Of a DNA stretch of 63,221 bases, positions 61,317 to 63,221 are shown piece after piece. The first letter of the stretch is position 1; each line of letters begins with the position of its first letter. The notes under the pieces were generated by a model. The model was not told the DNA's origin, did no database searches, and saw nothing but the letters and a program-made list of their open reading frames with translations. The translations under genes and the position numbers were made by a program. Source of the DNA: UBA2160 sp964588665 (GTDB lineage Bacteria; Chloroflexota; Dehalococcoidia; Lucifugimonadales; UBA1123); contig CAZPQQ010000011.1 of NCBI GenBank assembly GCA_964588665.1, forward strand, positions 1 to 63,221, written 5' to 3'.

Positions 61317-61889
61317 AGCCGTACTCACCGACGTGCAGTTCATTGCCCTCGACTACATTCCGATGGGTGTATTGGTTCTGAAAGATGACTTCACCGTCTT
61401 GTTCTGGAACCGCCAGCTCGAACAGTGGACGGGCGTTTACAGAAACTCAGTTGTGGGTTCGAGCATCTTTGAGCCGTTCCCCCACCTCTTGGAACCGCGT
61501 TACTCCGAGAATTAGATAGTGTCTTCGCCGGCGGGCCACCGGTGGTGTTCTCGTCAAGGGTCCACAAGTATCTGATTCCCGCGCCCACGCGGACCGGTGA
61601 ACCTCGACTGCAGAACGCGATGGTCACTCCTCTCCACCCGTCGTCGCCGGAAAGCGAAACGCTGGCTCTGGTGACCATCGAAGATGTGACTGAACTGACC
61701 GCCAAGATTCAAGAGAACCGATCACTGAAGGGCATGCTGCCTATCTGCTCGCACTGCAAGCGGATCCGAGACGAGCAGGGCGACTGGAACCAGTTGGAGT
61801 CTTACATTACAGAGCGCTCGGACGCGGTGTTCAGCCATTCGATCTGCGAACCGTGCTCTCGCCAGTTCTACCCCGACATATACACATAG
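61309..61889 (+). pseudogene. PAS-like protein with C-terminal cysteine motif, frameshifted
   Basis: The N-terminal part (61309-61515) reads YIPMGVLVLKDDFTVLFWNRQLEQWTG, a PAS fold. The C-terminal part (61542-61889) carries ICSHCKRIRD and ICEPCSRQFYP, the well-known Cys-containing tail attached to many PAS or receiver proteins. The frames join if one G is restored at 61491-61492 (frame then reads GTALLRELDSVFAGG). It is coupled to cheC by an 8-bp overlap. It is either a real lesion or an indel error. Confidence 0.75.
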
Positions 61890-62071
61890 ACGGTTCTGGC
61901 AGCCGGGACCATTCCCTCGTTCAATCGATCGCTAGCGACCGAACAAGGTTCTTTGCCGGCGTGAGCAATCCGATCCGGGATCGGGTAGCATTGCCGTGGA
62001 GCCGTTGCACGCCCGCGAACACGCGAGGCCTCCAATGCGCTCCGTCATACAACACGTTGGGAACTGCTTCG

Positions 62072-63172
62072 ATGGCACATGCCGACTTCCCGCACACACA
62101 GGATGACCTCTCGACACAGTGGCTCGACTCTGCTCTTCGCCAAGCAGGGGTCATAGACCGATCCAGGGTAACGGCCATCAATGTGACACCCATCGGAGGA
62201 GGCTCGGGCGGCTCGGTCTTTCGGGTGTCTCTCACCTTCGACTCGCACGAGCCCTCGGCGCCTGCATCGCTCGTCGCCAAGCTGCCGCCACGAACAGGGA
62301 CGGACGCGCACAGGATCATGACGGAGATGGGCATGCCTGTTGTCGAAGCGAGATTCTACGGCGAGCTCGCCAGCCATGTCGATGCTCGAACGCCTCGGTG
62401 CTACTTCAGCGCGTACGACGTCGAAAACCGAACCGGCGCCGTGCTGATAGAAGACCTGGGGCGAATGCGACTCGGACGCCCTGGCGTTTCGCTCGACGAC
62501 GCCCGCAACGCCCTGCGCTCATTGGCCAGATTGCACGCCTCGATGTGGAACAGTCCGATGTTGCCGCACGAGGAGTGGCTCGATTGGCGCGTCCGCGTCA
62601 AGCCGTATGCCTGCCACATCCGCGTCTGGCTCGATGGCCTCCAGCGGCAATCTCCAGGCCTTCTGGCGGATCGCGTGGTCGCCATCATCGAGTCCGCCCT
62701 CGACGAGGTGCCCAGCGCCATCTCGCGCCTGTCGAGCCCGCCGGTCACACTGGTCCACGGCGATCCGTGGATCAATAATTTCGCGTTCGATGACGAACAG
62801 CCGGGCTCGACAGTCCTGTTCGACTGGCAGCTCGCAGCCCGAATGAGACCAGGCTTCGACGTCGCCTGCTTCCTAGACATCGTTCCCGAGTACCGCATTT
62901 TCGACGACGACGCCTGCGTCGAAGAGACCAACCGGCTAGCTCGGGATTACCACGACGCCCTGACCGAATTCGGCGTGTCCGATTACTCGTTCGACGACCT
63001 GCTGTTCGACCGAAATCTGTCGAGAGCCTACACGGTCACCGCCGGTCTCTGGTCGCAGATGACCCTCCAAGACCTCATCGGTCCGGAGTTCGAACACAAC
63101 GTCCGCGAGTGGTCCGCACGGCTCGTCGAGCGGACGGACGCGCTCGGTCGCGCGGAGCGGCATGAGTTGTAG
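62072..63172 (+). CDS. Phosphotransferase (APH/EcKinase fold)
   Basis: This 366-residue protein has GGGSGGSVFRVSL for the ATP loop, ASLVAKLPP with the Lys, the catalytic LVHGDPWINNFAF, and the metal-site FDWQLA. The family includes aminoglycoside and ecdysteroid-like small-molecule kinases. The substrate is unknown. Its start is at the first Met that precedes the fold. It is not adjacent to a clear partner. Confidence 0.85.
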   Translation: MAHADFPHTQDDLSTQWLDSALRQAGVIDRSRVTAINVTPIGGGSGGSVFRVSLTFDSHEPSAPASLVAKLPPRTGTDAHRIMTEMGMPVVEARFYGELASHVDARTPRCYFSAYDVENRTGAVLIEDLGRMRLGRPGVSLDDARNALRSLARLHASMWNSPMLPHEEWLDWRVRVKPYACHIRVWLDGLQRQSPGLLADRVVAIIESALDEVPSAISRLSSPPVTLVHGDPWINNFAFDDEQPGSTVLFDWQLAARMRPGFDVACFLDIVPEYRIFDDDACVEETNRLARDYHDALTEFGVSDYSFDDLLFDRNLSRAYTVTAGLWSQMTLQDLIGPEFEHNVREWSARLVERTDALGRAERHEL

Positions 63173-63221
63173 ACCGTCAGCGAAAGTGGGACACATTTGG
63201 GCCTGAAATTAACAGAGACTC
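63172..63221. repeat. Repeat at right edge, related to the left-edge element
   Basis: GTCAGC, AA, TGGGACA, ATT and later ATTAACAGAGACT match the left-edge element in order and orientation. The window ends inside it, as expected when an assembly breaks in a mobile-element end. Confidence 0.45.

Noticed and set aside
1..63221. CRISPR array, rRNA genes, phage genes or a complete insertion sequence
   Set aside because: I saw no regularly spaced repeats of spacer-like length, no rRNA signature, no transposase and no structural phage gene.

Overview
The window looks like a metagenome-assembled scaffold from a free-living bacterium, most likely Chloroflexota and possibly close to the SAR202/Dehalococcoidia lineages. 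This placement is inference from gene content. It rests on an 11-subunit complex I operon without nuoE/F/G, a hopanoid cluster, a SUF operon with SufU scaffolds, adjacent enolase-superfamily and luciferase-like flavin oxidoreductase genes, a PAC2 protein, DUF169 and DUF2087 proteins, a lone sulfatase, and moderately high GC. No rRNA gene is present. One tRNA-Pro(CGG) is found. The scaffold contains a 100-N gap that is demonstrably an assembly artefact, and three genes carry single-base frameshifts that look like indel errors or fresh lesions.

Layout. 1-0.8 kb: a response regulator truncated at its N-terminus by a repeat-like segment and also frameshifted. 0.9-4.3 kb (minus): a PLP aminotransferase, then biotin carrier, beta and gamma subunits of a sodium-pumping decarboxylase. 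4.5-8.4 kb: Yip1-like membrane protein, TatD nuclease, family-5 solute-binding lipoprotein and a PPOX-fold enzyme. 8.4-15.7 kb (minus): SUF Fe-S assembly operon sufB-C-D-U2-rrf2-Rieske-sufS-sufU1-yrdB. 15.8-21.3 kb (minus): a sugar/sugar-acid catabolic cluster (hydroxyacid dehydrogenase, FGGY kinase, class II aldolase, small beta-rich protein, epimerase) followed by a nucleoside hydrolase. 21.3-28.0 kb (minus): isoprenoid/hopanoid cluster (polyprenyl synthase, hpnH, hpnG-like, squalene-hopene cyclase, yjbQ, hpnD-like). 28.5-39.4 kb (plus): nuoABCDHIJK, a DUF2007-like small gene, then nuoLMN.

39.5-42.4 kb (plus): NAD kinase, Nudix ADP-ribose pyrophosphatase and an M20 peptidase. 42.5-43.6 kb (minus): a toxin-first RelE/ParE-Phd module with a periodic operator. 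43.6-46.9 kb (minus): a frameshifted phosphotransferase, an enolase-superfamily enzyme and an LLM flavin enzyme. 47.0-49.4 kb (plus): PAC2, DUF2087 and alpha/beta hydrolase genes. 49.4-51.1 kb: a small uncharacterised protein plus ftsZ (minus), driven by a promoter whose spacer holds a GAAC-N4-GTTC palindrome, divergent from tRNA-Pro. 51.5-58.6 kb: aldo/keto reductase, cytoplasmic sulfatase, Lrp/AsnC regulator, a four-cysteine mini-protein, an acyl-CoA carboxyltransferase and a DUF169 protein. 58.6-63.2 kb: a CheX/CheY/CheC/PAS signalling patch with no kinase or receptor, then a second phosphotransferase, ending in a repeat that resembles the one at the left edge.

How the parts connect. The hopanoid and complex I operons leave a shared 0.56-kb intergenic region through two good sigma70-like promoters. 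The biotin carrier and sodium-pump subunits lack a carboxyltransferase next to them, and the acyl-CoA carboxyltransferase at 56-58 kb is a candidate partner. The best leads for undescribed biology are the LexA-type site on the small-protein/ftsZ promoter, the dehydrogenase-kinase-aldolase-small-protein-epimerase operon, the kinase-less Che phosphatase patch, and the compact toxin-antitoxin locus with extra coupled mini-genes.
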